From: Roseospira visakhapatnamensis
GTDB taxonomy: Bacteria; Pseudomonadota; Alphaproteobacteria; Rhodospirillales; Rhodospirillaceae
NCBI RefSeq assembly: GCF_014197915.1
Contig: NZ_JACIGK010000005.1
Span: forward strand, 1-64,000
Direction of reading: 5' to 3'
Length of the DNA: 64,000 bases
Each line of letters begins with the position of its first letter. Position 1 is the first letter of the stretch. Shown here piece by piece: positions 10,131-21,754 of this stretch. Both the position numbers and the translations under genes were made by a program. The notes under the pieces are model-generated. The model worked only from the letters and a program-made list of their open reading frames with translations. It was not told the origin of the DNA and searched no databases.

Positions 10131-10805
10131 ATGATCGAGATCACCGGCGTCAGCCACCGGTTCGGGGACCGGGAGGTCCTCAAGACCCTCTCCCTGACAC
10201 TCCGGGAGCGGCGCGTCGCCGTCGTGGGCAGCAACGGGTCCGGCAAGAGCACCTTCGCCCGCCTTCTCAACGGCCTCCAGGTTCCCACCGAGGGCCGCGT
10301 CCTGGTCGACGGGCTGGACACCCGCACCGAGGGACGCGCGGTGCGCCGGCACGTGGGGTTCGTGTTCCAGAACCCAGACAATCAGATCGTGTACCCGATC
10401 GTCGAGGAGGACCTCGCCTTCGGCCTGAAGAACCTCGGGCTGGACAAGCGGGAGATCGCCGCCAGGATCGACGCCGTGCTGACGCGCTACGGCCTGGAGA
10501 ACCAGCGCCAGCAGCCCTCCCACACGCTCAGTGGCGGCGAGAAGCAGCTGTTGGCCATCTCCGGCGTCCTGGTCATGGCGCCCCGCTACGTCGTTCTCGA
10601 CGAGCCGACCACCCTCCTGGACCTTCGGAACAAGCGCCGCGTCGCCGAGGCGATTCGCGGGCTCGACCAGACGGCCATCGTGGTCACGCACGACCTGGAC
10701 CTGGTGAAGGACTTCGACAGGGTCCTCGTCTTCGATGACGGCCGGGTGGTGATCGACGACGCGCCATCCCGGGCCTTGGCGCGATACGTGGACGCGATGG
10801 GATGA
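10131..10805 (+). CDS. bioM: biotin ECF transporter ATPase BioM
   Basis: A 224-residue ABC ATPase of the energy-coupling factor type. Walker A is GSNGSGKST (33-41), the Q-loop FQNPDNQ is near 80, the signature LSGGE is at 133-137 and Walker B VVLDEP at 154-159, followed by the H-loop VVTHD. I chose the ATG at 10131 ([12 protein letters not shown]), which fits the family; earlier in-frame ATGs add a Pro-rich leader. Its stop overlaps the bioN start in ATGA. Together with BioN and BioY it forms the tripartite biotin importer; BioMN alone energises the substrate-binding BioY. Confidence 0.94.
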   Translation: MIEITGVSHRFGDREVLKTLSLTLRERRVAVVGSNGSGKSTFARLLNGLQVPTEGRVLVDGLDTRTEGRAVRRHVGFVFQNPDNQIVYPIVEEDLAFGLKNLGLDKREIAARIDAVLTRYGLENQRQQPSHTLSGGEKQLLAISGVLVMAPRYVVLDEPTTLLDLRNKRRVAEAIRGLDQTAIVVTHDLDLVKDFDRVLVFDDGRVVIDDAPSRALARYVDAMG

Positions 10806-11470
10806 GGCTCGGGCTCTACCTGGCGGGCGACTCGCTCTTTCACCGAATGTCGCCCGGTCCCAAGCTGGCGACCGTCGCCGTCGCCGGGACGGTTCTGTTC
10901 TTCCTCGACGACTGGCGCGCGCTGGCCGCGTCCCTGGGTGTGGTGTTGCTTCTGTACGCGATCGCCCGCGTGCCCTGGCCGGTGGCGGTGGCGCAAATCC
11001 GCCCCACCCTGTGGGTCCTGGGGCTGCTGTTTGTCATGCTGGCGCTGATCGAGGGACCGCTGGCGGGCGTCGTCATGGTACTGCGCTTCGCCGCGCTGAT
11101 CCTGCTCGCCGCCCTGGTGACCCTCACCACGCGGGTGTCGGACATGACGGACGCCATCGAGGCGGGGCTGCGCCCGTTCGCCCGCCTGGGGCTGAACCCG
11201 GCGGTGGTCAGCCTGGCGATCTCGATGGCCATCCGGTTCATCCCGCTGATCGCCGAGATCACCCGCGAGGTCCGGGATGCCCAGCGGGCGCGTGGCCTCG
11301 GTCGCAGCGTCCTCGCCGTGGCGGTGCCCGTGATCGTGCGGACCATCAAGCTGGCGGACGACGTGGCCGATGCCATGGACGCCCGCTCCTACGACCCGAC
11401 CCCGCGATCGCGGCGGGACCACGCGGCGGTGGCGGCGGCGGACCGGGATACGGGCAACCGCGCCCGGTGA
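10802..11470 (+). CDS. bioN: biotin ECF transporter transmembrane protein BioN
   Basis: A 222-residue EcfT-type membrane protein with about five hydrophobic segments. It carries the two short cytoplasmic motifs that couple EcfT to the ATPase: AQRARGLG and the family's second helix, here around DAMDARSYD. Translation is probably coupled to bioM by the ATGA overlap. The C-terminal tail is polar and Arg-rich. The neighbouring bioY supports biotin as substrate rather than cobalt or another ECF substrate. Confidence 0.93.
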   Translation: MRLGLYLAGDSLFHRMSPGPKLATVAVAGTVLFFLDDWRALAASLGVVLLLYAIARVPWPVAVAQIRPTLWVLGLLFVMLALIEGPLAGVVMVLRFAALILLAALVTLTTRVSDMTDAIEAGLRPFARLGLNPAVVSLAISMAIRFIPLIAEITREVRDAQRARGLGRSVLAVAVPVIVRTIKLADDVADAMDARSYDPTPRSRRDHAAVAAADRDTGNRAR

Positions 11471-11513
11471 TGGGCGGTCTTGCAAGCCGGAGTCGACGGC
11501 GCCGCCGCCGGCA

Positions 11514-11948
11514 TCAGTCCGCGATCCGCAGCCGGGCGTCACGGAACCCCGCCGCCGCGATGTCGGCGCACATCGTCTCCCACTCGCAGTCCACACAGGC
11601 ATCGCGGAAGGCGCCCTCGGCATAGGCGGCCCTCAGGCGTTCGACCCTCTCCCTGGTCAGGACGAGGCGCTCCCCGGTTCGCACCCTCCAGCCGACCCGT
11701 GCCGACAGGGCCGCCGCCGCCCGGGCGTCCCTGTCCAGCACCGACCGGCGCAGGCAGTGGGCGTCGCCGGCCTCCGCGTCCACGACCGGACCGCAGATAT
11801 CGTCGGGTCCCTCGACCAGCAGGCCCTCTTCACCGGCGGACAGCCGCGCGACCACACTGTCCAGAGTGGCAACGAACCGGGCGCTGTAGCCGTTGCCGGC
11901 GTAGCCGAGGATGCAGAGCAGATGATGGGCACGCAACCGCACGGTCAT
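11514..11948 (-). CDS. DUF1284 cysteine-rich protein
   Basis: A 144-residue protein matching the DUF1284 pattern: an N-terminal LRAHHLLCILGYAGNGYS with C12, further Cys at 52 and 65, and a C-terminal CVDCEWETMC (118, 121, 127). Six Cys in this arrangement suggest metal or Fe-S binding, but no function is established to my knowledge. The start has GAGGAAACC upstream. It is convergent with bioN and divergent from bioY, so it sits inside the biotin uptake cluster. Confidence 0.8.
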   Translation of the reverse strand: MTVRLRAHHLLCILGYAGNGYSARFVATLDSVVARLSAGEEGLLVEGPDDICGPVVDAEAGDAHCLRRSVLDRDARAAAALSARVGWRVRTGERLVLTRERVERLRAAYAEGAFRDACVDCEWETMCADIAAAGFRDARLRIAD

Positions 11949-12024
11949 GATGGTTTCCTCTTGGTCGTCTTGCGGAGCGGCCGGTCCCCCGATCCAGGTC
12001 CAGGGCTGGCGATTCTCCGCCGAC

Positions 12025-12060
12025 GGTGTACAACACCCAGGCTGAACAGCCTGGAGGGGG
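12025..12060 (+). promoter_or_regulatory. bioY leader: inverted repeat and hairpin touching the RBS
   Basis: GGTGT-ACA-ACACC (12025-12037) is followed directly by a 7-bp hairpin CCAGGCT-GAAC-AGCCTGG (12037-12054). The last two G of the stem belong to the ribosome binding site GGAGGGGG that precedes the bioY ATG. The first could be an operator; the second could limit ribosome access. It does not match the BirA or BioR sites that I know. Confidence 0.4.
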
Positions 12061-12064
12061 TTCG

Positions 12065-12610
12065 ATGCAGACCAAGGATATCGTGTACATTGCCCTGTTC
12101 GCGGCCCTGACCGCCGCGCTGGGTCTGTTCCCGCCCCTGGCCGTCCCCGTCATCGCGGTTCCGATCACCGCCCAGTCCATGGGTCCCATGCTGGCGGGAG
12201 GCATTCTGGGCGCGAAGCGCGGCGCGCTTGCGCTCGTCCTGCTGCTGGTGCTCGTCGCGCTGGGCCTTCCCCTGCTCGCGGGCGGACGCGGGGGCTTCGG
12301 CGTCTTCCTGGGACCGACCGGCGGCTTCATGATCGGGTGGGTGGTGGCCGCCTTCGTCATCGGCTGGCTGTTCGAACGGTACTGGTCACGCCTCAGCTTC
12401 CTTTTGGCCGTGACCTTCATGTTGATCGGCGGCGTGGCTGTCGTGTATCTTTTCGGTATACTTTGGCTTGTTTTTTCCGCGCAAATCTCCGTCGCGCAAG
12501 CCACCCTGAGTTCCATGGCCTTTATCCCCGGCGACATCGTCAAGGCCGTCCTCGCCGCCCTGGTGGCCCTGGTGATCAAGCGGTCCTATCCGCTGATCGG
12601 CAGGGCCTGA
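12065..12610 (+). CDS. bioY: biotin transporter substrate-binding protein BioY
   Basis: A 181-residue membrane protein with about six hydrophobic segments, the S component of the biotin ECF importer. The start at 12065 has GGAGGGGG upstream and yields the family N-terminus (IALFAALTAALGLFPP). Characteristic segments include TAQSMGPMLAGGILGAKRGA, LPLLAGGRGGFGVFLGPTGG and the C-terminal FIPGDIVKAVLAA. BioY binds biotin on the outer face and works alone or with BioMN. Confidence 0.94.
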   Translation: MQTKDIVYIALFAALTAALGLFPPLAVPVIAVPITAQSMGPMLAGGILGAKRGALALVLLLVLVALGLPLLAGGRGGFGVFLGPTGGFMIGWVVAAFVIGWLFERYWSRLSFLLAVTFMLIGGVAVVYLFGILWLVFSAQISVAQATLSSMAFIPGDIVKAVLAALVALVIKRSYPLIGRA

Positions 12611-12759
12611 GGTCGGCCAGGACCCCGGCCACGCCGAGTCGTGTTCGGATCCCCGCCGGACATCGGATACAGCACGGCGTAACGGGACCGCAAAGGGTTG
12701 GCGCGGCCCTCACCACGGGCCATATTCCGGGTCCGAGAGACGCACGAGGTCGGCCAACC

Positions 12760-13485
12760 ATGGAGCAAACGCCGCTCAAGCGACCGCAGTTCTTTTTCAC
12801 CACCGCCCCCATGCCCTGCCCCTATCTGGAGGGCCGGTTGGAGAGAAAGATCGTGACCGACCTCGCCGGCGCCGATGCCGACATGGTGCACGACGCCCTG
12901 TCGCGCGCGGGGTTCCGGCGGAGTCACACCATCGCCTACGCGCCCGCCTGCCCCGGGTGCCAGGCGTGCGTGCCGGTGCGCATCCTGGTTCGTGAGTTCA
13001 CCTCGGGCGGCACCCTGAAGCGCATCTGGAAGACCAACCGGGATCTGCGCGTGGATCTGGTGCGCCCGGTGGCCACGGCCGAGCAGTACCAGCTTTTCTC
13101 GCGCTACCAGCAACGCCGCCATGGCGACAGCGACATGGCGCTGATGGGGTTCTTCGACTACCGCTCGATGGTGGAGGACAGCCCCATCGAAACCGTAATC
13201 GCCGAGGTCCGCGATGATCACGGCGCGCTGGTCGGGGCCTGCCTGCTGGACCGCATGGTCGATGGCCTGTCGGCCGTCTATTCATTCTTCGATCCCGACG
13301 CGCGGACCAAACGCAGCCTGGGCACGTTCATCGTGCTCTGGCTGATCGATCAGGCCCGGGTCGAGGGCCTGGGCCACGTGTATCTGGGCTACTGGATCGA
13401 AGACAGCCCGAAGATGGCCTACAAGAAGCGCTTCCGCCCCCTCGAATCCTTCGGTCCGCAGGGATGGTCGCGCCTGGAGCCGTGA
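12760..13485 (+). CDS. bpt: aspartate/glutamate leucyltransferase
   Basis: A 241-residue protein of the Bpt/Ate family, which adds Leu from leucyl-tRNA to proteins with N-terminal Asp or Glu, marking them for ClpAP in the bacterial N-end-rule pathway. The N-terminal Cys-rich part CPYLEGRLERKIV and CPGCQACVPVR, and the GNAT-like C-terminal part (FFDPDARTKRSLGTFIVL, YLGYWIEDSPKMAYK), are all present. It shares the window with other proteolysis-targeting genes (sspB, ssrA) but is not linked to them. Confidence 0.93.
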   Translation: MEQTPLKRPQFFFTTAPMPCPYLEGRLERKIVTDLAGADADMVHDALSRAGFRRSHTIAYAPACPGCQACVPVRILVREFTSGGTLKRIWKTNRDLRVDLVRPVATAEQYQLFSRYQQRRHGDSDMALMGFFDYRSMVEDSPIETVIAEVRDDHGALVGACLLDRMVDGLSAVYSFFDPDARTKRSLGTFIVLWLIDQARVEGLGHVYLGYWIEDSPKMAYKKRFRPLESFGPQGWSRLEP

Positions 13486-13510
13486 GGCTGGCCGGCCGTC
13501 CGGGCATCGG

Positions 13511-13537
13511 CGGCGGATGAGAATCCCTCATCCGCCG
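13511..13537. terminator. hairpin between convergent genes
   Basis: A perfect 11-bp hairpin CGGCGGATGAG-AATCC-CTCATCCGCCG lies between bpt and malQ, which converge here. Its arms are nearly the same as the first hairpin of the repeat at 2219-2245. There is no T run on either side; a bidirectional terminator is plausible. Confidence 0.55.
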
Positions 13538-13559
13538 GATGGTCCCGGGCTTTCCTCCC

Positions 13560-15815
13560 TCACCCGTTCGCCACCGCCGCCCCGTCGCCGGTCGCGGCGC
13601 GCGGGCGCGCCTCCCGCAGCAGGTGGACCAAGGCGCGGAATCCCTCGTGCTCGTGCAGCGCCTCCACCGGCACCGACAAACGGCGCCGCCAGTTGGGATG
13701 CTCGCTGACCGTGCCCGGCACATTGGCCTGATCCATCTCCCCCAGCGCGTCCTCCAGTTGCAGCAACAGCACCAGACTGGGGGTGGAGGCGATGAAGCGG
13801 TGGATGGCCTCCGACAAGGGGGACGAGAGCGTGGCGCCGGATCCGTCGTCGGTCACATCGATGCCCGCGTCGCGCAGCGTGGACAGGATGCGGTCGCGGT
13901 CGTCGGCGCGCGCGCGCCGTTCCCGATCATAGACCTCGGCCGAGGGAAACAGCTGCAGATCGTTCTTCACCTGAAGGTCATGCCCGGTCCAGAAGCCGCG
14001 CAGGGTCGGCAGGTCGTGCGTGGCCACGGCCACCACCGCCATGGCGGGATACTCGCCGGGCGTCTTCAGCGACTGGTCCATGTGGCGCTCGAAGACCATC
14101 AGGCGATAGGAGAGGATGTTCTCGTGATTCATGCGCTCACGGAACCCCTCGGGCACGGTCCCCAGGTCCTCCCCCACCACGACGCAGCGATTGCGATGGC
14201 TCTCCAGGGCCAGCACCGCCAGCATCTCGTCGAAGGGATAGAACACATAACCGCCGTCCTGGGCCTGACCCTCGCGCGGGATCCAGAACATGCGCATGAG
14301 CCCCAGCACGTGGTCGATGCGCAGCGCCCCGGCATGCCGCATGCTGGCCCGCAGGACCTCCACGAAGGCATCATAGGCCCGCTCGCGCAGACCCACCGGG
14401 TTGAGCGGCGGGAACCCCCAGTTCTGGCCGTTGAGGTTCAAGGGATCGGGCGGCGCCCCGACGGCGACGCCCTCCACCACCAGGTCCTGAAGGATCCAGG
14501 CATCGGCGCCGGTCGAATCGGCGCCCAGCGCCAGGTCGTGGTACAGCCCCACGGGCATTCCGGCGCCCTGCGCCTCGTCGCAGCACCGGCCCAACTGCCG
14601 GTCGGCCTCGAACTGAAGGTATTCATGCAGCGTCACCCGGACCGCGTGCTCGGCGGCGAAGGCCGCCACCGCCGGGGCGTCCGGATGGTGATAGTCGGCC
14701 GGCCAGTCATGATAGGAGTGGCCCACGTCGGCGAACGTCTCGGCCAGAACCTGATAGATGGCGAACAGCCGCAGCGGCCGCCCGCGCGCCGCCCGGAACG
14801 CCTGGAAGGCGCGGTCGCGGTCGGTGTCCCGGTCCAGGTCGCGGGCCCTGAACGTCTTGTAGAGCGCTTCCAGAACCGGCCACTTGGCGGCATGAACCGC
14901 CGTATGGTCGATCAGGTCGGTGGCGGTCAGGGCGTCCAGCCGCTCCCGGAATCCCGGCGTCTCCAGGATCGCGGTGGCATGATCGCTGTCGGCGAGTTCG
15001 GGCACCGAGGGAACATGGATGTACAGCGGGTTGAGGAACAAGCGGCTGCTGGGCGAATAAGGACTGGCGTGCCCCGGCCGGGTGGGGAACAGGGCGTGCA
15101 ACGGGTTCAGGCCGACCACGCTAGCGCCCTCCCGGGCGCTGAGCGCGACCAGGTGGCGCAGGTCGTTGAAATCGCCCATGCCCCAGTCGTCCCGACCGCG
15201 CAGCGCGTAGACCTGCACCGTCGGTCCCCACATCCGCTCGCCCCGAGTCAGCGCGGCGGGCAGATAACAGCGCCAGGGCGCCACGATCACCGTGACCGTG
15301 ACCGGCTCGACCCCGTCCACGGACACCGCCAGGTGATGATAGCCCCAGGTCACGGCCAGCGGCACCGCCAGGGACAGCCGCAGATGGCCGACCCCGCCCA
15401 CGGTCGCCCCGCCGACGACGGCGCCGTCGGACAGGGACAGCGTGCCCGCCTGGGCCTGGTCGCCGGCGGACGCCGGCACGTCGACCAGCCCGGTCGGATC
15501 CGGCCGCCAGGACCAGGACAACGCGCGGTCACGCGCCGCCTCCGGCACCGACACCGCGAGGGGCAGGCGATCCAGCCCGTCGGCGTCGCACCGCAGCACC
15601 AGGCAGGGGGGCAGCATCCGGCTCCAGGCCCGGCGCTCCATCTCCTTCAGGGACGCGTCCACCTCGCCGTCATCGGCGACGGCCATGCCCATGCCGGCCA
15701 GGAAGATGCGCTTCGTGGTCTCGGAGACCACGGCATGGGTGCCGAACGCGTCCCAGTACTCCGGAAGCAACCCGGCGCGCCGGGCCAGCATTTCCAGCGA
15801 GTCTTCACGACTCAT
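13560..15815 (-). CDS. malQ: 4-alpha-glucanotransferase (amylomaltase)
   Basis: A 751-residue GH77 enzyme that transfers maltosyl and longer units between glucans. The catalytic Asp (ALRIDHVLGL), the acid/base Glu (VVGEDLGTVP) and the transition-state stabiliser (THDLPTLRGF) are all visible. An N-terminal extension of about 200 residues with beta-rich segments resembles the long-type enzymes such as E. coli MalQ. The start at 15815 lies 11 nt inside glgX, so the two are probably translationally coupled. It is last in the leftward glucan operon. Confidence 0.95.
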   Translation of the reverse strand: MSREDSLEMLARRAGLLPEYWDAFGTHAVVSETTKRIFLAGMGMAVADDGEVDASLKEMERRAWSRMLPPCLVLRCDADGLDRLPLAVSVPEAARDRALSWSWRPDPTGLVDVPASAGDQAQAGTLSLSDGAVVGGATVGGVGHLRLSLAVPLAVTWGYHHLAVSVDGVEPVTVTVIVAPWRCYLPAALTRGERMWGPTVQVYALRGRDDWGMGDFNDLRHLVALSAREGASVVGLNPLHALFPTRPGHASPYSPSSRLFLNPLYIHVPSVPELADSDHATAILETPGFRERLDALTATDLIDHTAVHAAKWPVLEALYKTFRARDLDRDTDRDRAFQAFRAARGRPLRLFAIYQVLAETFADVGHSYHDWPADYHHPDAPAVAAFAAEHAVRVTLHEYLQFEADRQLGRCCDEAQGAGMPVGLYHDLALGADSTGADAWILQDLVVEGVAVGAPPDPLNLNGQNWGFPPLNPVGLRERAYDAFVEVLRASMRHAGALRIDHVLGLMRMFWIPREGQAQDGGYVFYPFDEMLAVLALESHRNRCVVVGEDLGTVPEGFRERMNHENILSYRLMVFERHMDQSLKTPGEYPAMAVVAVATHDLPTLRGFWTGHDLQVKNDLQLFPSAEVYDRERRARADDRDRILSTLRDAGIDVTDDGSGATLSSPLSEAIHRFIASTPSLVLLLQLEDALGEMDQANVPGTVSEHPNWRRRLSVPVEALHEHEGFRALVHLLREARPRAATGDGAAVANG

Positions 15816-18081
15816 CCGTCTCTCCCTTATGCGGGCGGGTGTCCAACGCGCGCGGTGGCGAGCGTCGCGAGGGGCCGGCGACGCCCGGTCCTGGCCCCAT
15901 GGGTCCCACGGCGGGCCGCGTCTGATGGTCGGCGGCCCTGGTGCCTGCGGTATCGTGGGCCTCGACACGCTGAAACAGCATCAACGAACGCCCCACCATC
16001 CGGCAGGTGTCCCCGTCCGCCAGCGGCGGACCGCTGCACAACGCCGGACCGAGAGAGGTATCCAGAAGCGGACGCCAGCGGCCATCCTCCGCCAGCGCCG
16101 GCAAGCGGCAGGCCAGCGTTTCTCCGCCCGCGTTCATGAAAATCAGGAAGCTGTCGTCGGGCTGCGGCTCGCCGGTGGCCGTGCGATGGTGTGTCCCGGC
16201 GTCGCCGCGCAACAGCAGGCCGAGGAACCGGGTCTCGCCGTTCTCCCAGTCCTGGACCTGGCGCTCCTGCCCGTCCGGGTTCAGCCAGATCGTGTCCAGG
16301 AGATCGGTCCCGGGGATCTCCTCGCCCTGGAAGAACTGTTCGCGGTGAAACACCACGTGGTCGCGGCGCAGCCGGATCAACCAGCTGACCATGCGCGCCA
16401 GGCGATGGCCGCTGGCCGGGATATGCTCCCAGTCCAGCCACGTGATGTCGTTGTCCTGACAGTAGGGGTTGTTGTTGCCCCTCTGACTGTGGCCGACCTC
16501 GTCGCCGGCCAGCAGCATCGGCACCCCCTGGGACAGCAGCAGCGTGGCCAGCATGTTCAGGCGCTGCCGCATGCGCACGGCGTTGATGGACAGATCGTCC
16601 GTCGGCCCCTCGACGCCGTGGTTCCAGCTCCGGTTGTCGTTGGTGCCGTCGCCGTTGTTCTCGGCGTTGGCCTCGTTGTGCTTATGGTCGTAGGAGACCA
16701 GATCCATCAGCGTGAAGCCATCATGGGCGGTCACGAAGTTGAGGCTGGAGGTCGCCGCGCGCCCGCGCCGGTCGAACACGTCGGCCGAGCCGGTGATGCG
16801 GCTGGCCATTTCCGGCACCTGCCCGGGATCGCCCCGCCAGAACCCGCGCACGGTGTCGCGGAAGCGGTCGTTCCATTCCCGCCAGCCCGGCGGGAAGTTG
16901 CCCAACTGGTAGCCTCCGTCGCCCACGTCCCAGGGCTCGGCGATCATCTTGACGCGCGACAGCACGGGGTCCTGGCGCACCGCGCCCAGGAACCCGGCCT
17001 GGCGATCGAAGTGGCCCATGTCGCGGGCCATGGCCGAGGTCAGGTCGAAGCGAAACCCGTCCACCTCCATGTGCTCCACCCAGTAGCGCAGCGAATCCAT
17101 GACCAGTTGCAAGACCCTGTGATGTCGCAGGTTTAGGGTGTTTCCGCAACCGGTTGAGTCCATATAGTAGCGCTCGTTACCGGGAACGAGACGGTAATAG
17201 TTGGGGTTGTCGATGCCCCGAAAGGACAGCGTCGGCCCCATGTGGTTGCCCTCGGCGGTGTGGTTGTAGACGACATCCAGGATCACCTCGATGCCGGCAT
17301 CGTGCAGGGCCCGGACCAGGGTTCGAAACTCCAGGACGTCGCCCCGCGCCAGATAGAGCGGATGCGGGGCGAAAAAGCCTATGGAGTTGTAGCCCCAGTA
17401 GTTCCGCAACCCCTTGCGCACGAGATGCCGGTCGTCCACGGACGCGTGCACCGGCATCAGCTCCACGGCGGTGATGCCCAGGGCCTTGAGGTAACCGATG
17501 ACCGCCGGGGCCGCCATGCCGGCAAAGGTTCCCCGGTAGCTCTCGTGCACGTCCGGATGGCGCATGGTGAAGCCCCGCACGTGGAGCTCATAGAGCACGC
17601 TCTCCTGCCACGACCGCGACGGTCGTTGATGATCCGACGGCGCGCCCATGTCGACCACCTGGGCCTTCAGCATGGTCGCCGCGTTGTCCCTCGTGCAGAA
17701 GGACAGGTCGGCGCGGGGGTGATCCAGCTGGTGCCCGAAGTGCGCGCCGGACCAGTCGAGCGTCCCGGCCAGCGCCCGGGCATAGGGATCCAGCACCAGC
17801 TTGTGAGGATTGAAGCGCAGGCCGTGTTCGGGCTCGTACCGCCCATGCACGCGATAGCCGTACAAGAGCCCCGGCTCGACCTCGGGCACATAGCCGTGCC
17901 ACACCTCGTCCGTATAGGACGGCAGGTCTACGCGGGTCTCCCGCCCCGATGCGTCGAACAGGCACAACTCCACGCGCGTCGCGTGCTCAGAGAAAAGGGC
18001 GAAGTTGACACCGCGCCCATCCCACGTGGCCCCCAAGGGAAACGGCTGGCCAGGCCATAGTCGAATATCTGAGCTGGCCAA
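15805..18081 (-). CDS. glgX: glycogen debranching enzyme
   Basis: A 758-residue GH13 isoamylase-type enzyme that cleaves alpha-1,6 branches of glycogen or limit dextrins. The N-terminal CBM48-like domain (LGATWDGRGVNFALFSEHAT) precedes the catalytic barrel. Catalytic residues are in VDGFRFDLTS (nucleophile), MIAEPWD (acid/base) and FVTAHDGF. The GYNSIGFFAPHPLY and DVVYNHTAEGN segments are typical. The C-terminal tail after the beta domain is disordered and Arg/Pro-rich and runs over the malQ start. It follows treS by a 145-nt gap with short tandem repeats. Confidence 0.95.
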   Translation of the reverse strand: MASSDIRLWPGQPFPLGATWDGRGVNFALFSEHATRVELCLFDASGRETRVDLPSYTDEVWHGYVPEVEPGLLYGYRVHGRYEPEHGLRFNPHKLVLDPYARALAGTLDWSGAHFGHQLDHPRADLSFCTRDNAATMLKAQVVDMGAPSDHQRPSRSWQESVLYELHVRGFTMRHPDVHESYRGTFAGMAAPAVIGYLKALGITAVELMPVHASVDDRHLVRKGLRNYWGYNSIGFFAPHPLYLARGDVLEFRTLVRALHDAGIEVILDVVYNHTAEGNHMGPTLSFRGIDNPNYYRLVPGNERYYMDSTGCGNTLNLRHHRVLQLVMDSLRYWVEHMEVDGFRFDLTSAMARDMGHFDRQAGFLGAVRQDPVLSRVKMIAEPWDVGDGGYQLGNFPPGWREWNDRFRDTVRGFWRGDPGQVPEMASRITGSADVFDRRGRAATSSLNFVTAHDGFTLMDLVSYDHKHNEANAENNGDGTNDNRSWNHGVEGPTDDLSINAVRMRQRLNMLATLLLSQGVPMLLAGDEVGHSQRGNNNPYCQDNDITWLDWEHIPASGHRLARMVSWLIRLRRDHVVFHREQFFQGEEIPGTDLLDTIWLNPDGQERQVQDWENGETRFLGLLLRGDAGTHHRTATGEPQPDDSFLIFMNAGGETLACRLPALAEDGRWRPLLDTSLGPALCSGPPLADGDTCRMVGRSLMLFQRVEAHDTAGTRAADHQTRPAVGPMGPGPGVAGPSRRSPPRALDTRPHKGETDES

Positions 18082-18127
18082 GATGCCGCCCCCTCCCCTC
18101 GCCTGGATCGCGCGTCACGCGATGCCG

Positions 18128-18179
18128 TGCCCCGTGTTGGTGCCCCGTGTTGGCACCCTGTCTCGGCACCCCGTGTTAA
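18128..18179. repeat. four 13-bp imperfect tandem repeats
   Basis: Units TGCCCCGTGTTGG (twice, identical), CACCCTGTCTCGG and CACCCCGTGTTAA stand head to tail, with CACC starting a fifth, in the gap between treS and glgX. They are non-coding and not a multiple of 3. They may be a slippage-prone spacer or a binding array. Confidence 0.7.
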
Positions 18180-18226
18180 CACCATCATGTGTGGCGTGTG
18201 TCCCGCCGTGGCGCGCGCGTCCGCGG

Positions 18227-21541
<3,315 letters not shown>

Positions 21542-21754
21542 GGGCATGCCCTGAAGAAAAGGGGTGGAGATTGATGAGGCGTGAAGGCGCCCGCCCGGAG
21601 AGTCTCGCAAACCGCTTCGCCGGACGCCGGAAGCCGGCCGGCACGGCCCGAGCGGGACCATCGACCGGAGGCGTTCCGGCCGACGAGACCGGACCACCTG
21701 CCCGTGCCGACGGCGCCCTTCGCTCGGCGAGGCGCCCCCGTTCAAGTCGCCCGC

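Noticed and set aside
12026-12064. Longer bioY starting at 12026
   Set aside because: The 13 extra residues fall in the hairpin leader, and the strong ribosome binding site is placed for the ATG at 12065.
18128-18179. CRISPR-like array
   Set aside because: Units are 13 bp with no spacers, so this is a simple tandem repeat; the rpsF DRG repeats are coding and likewise not CRISPR.
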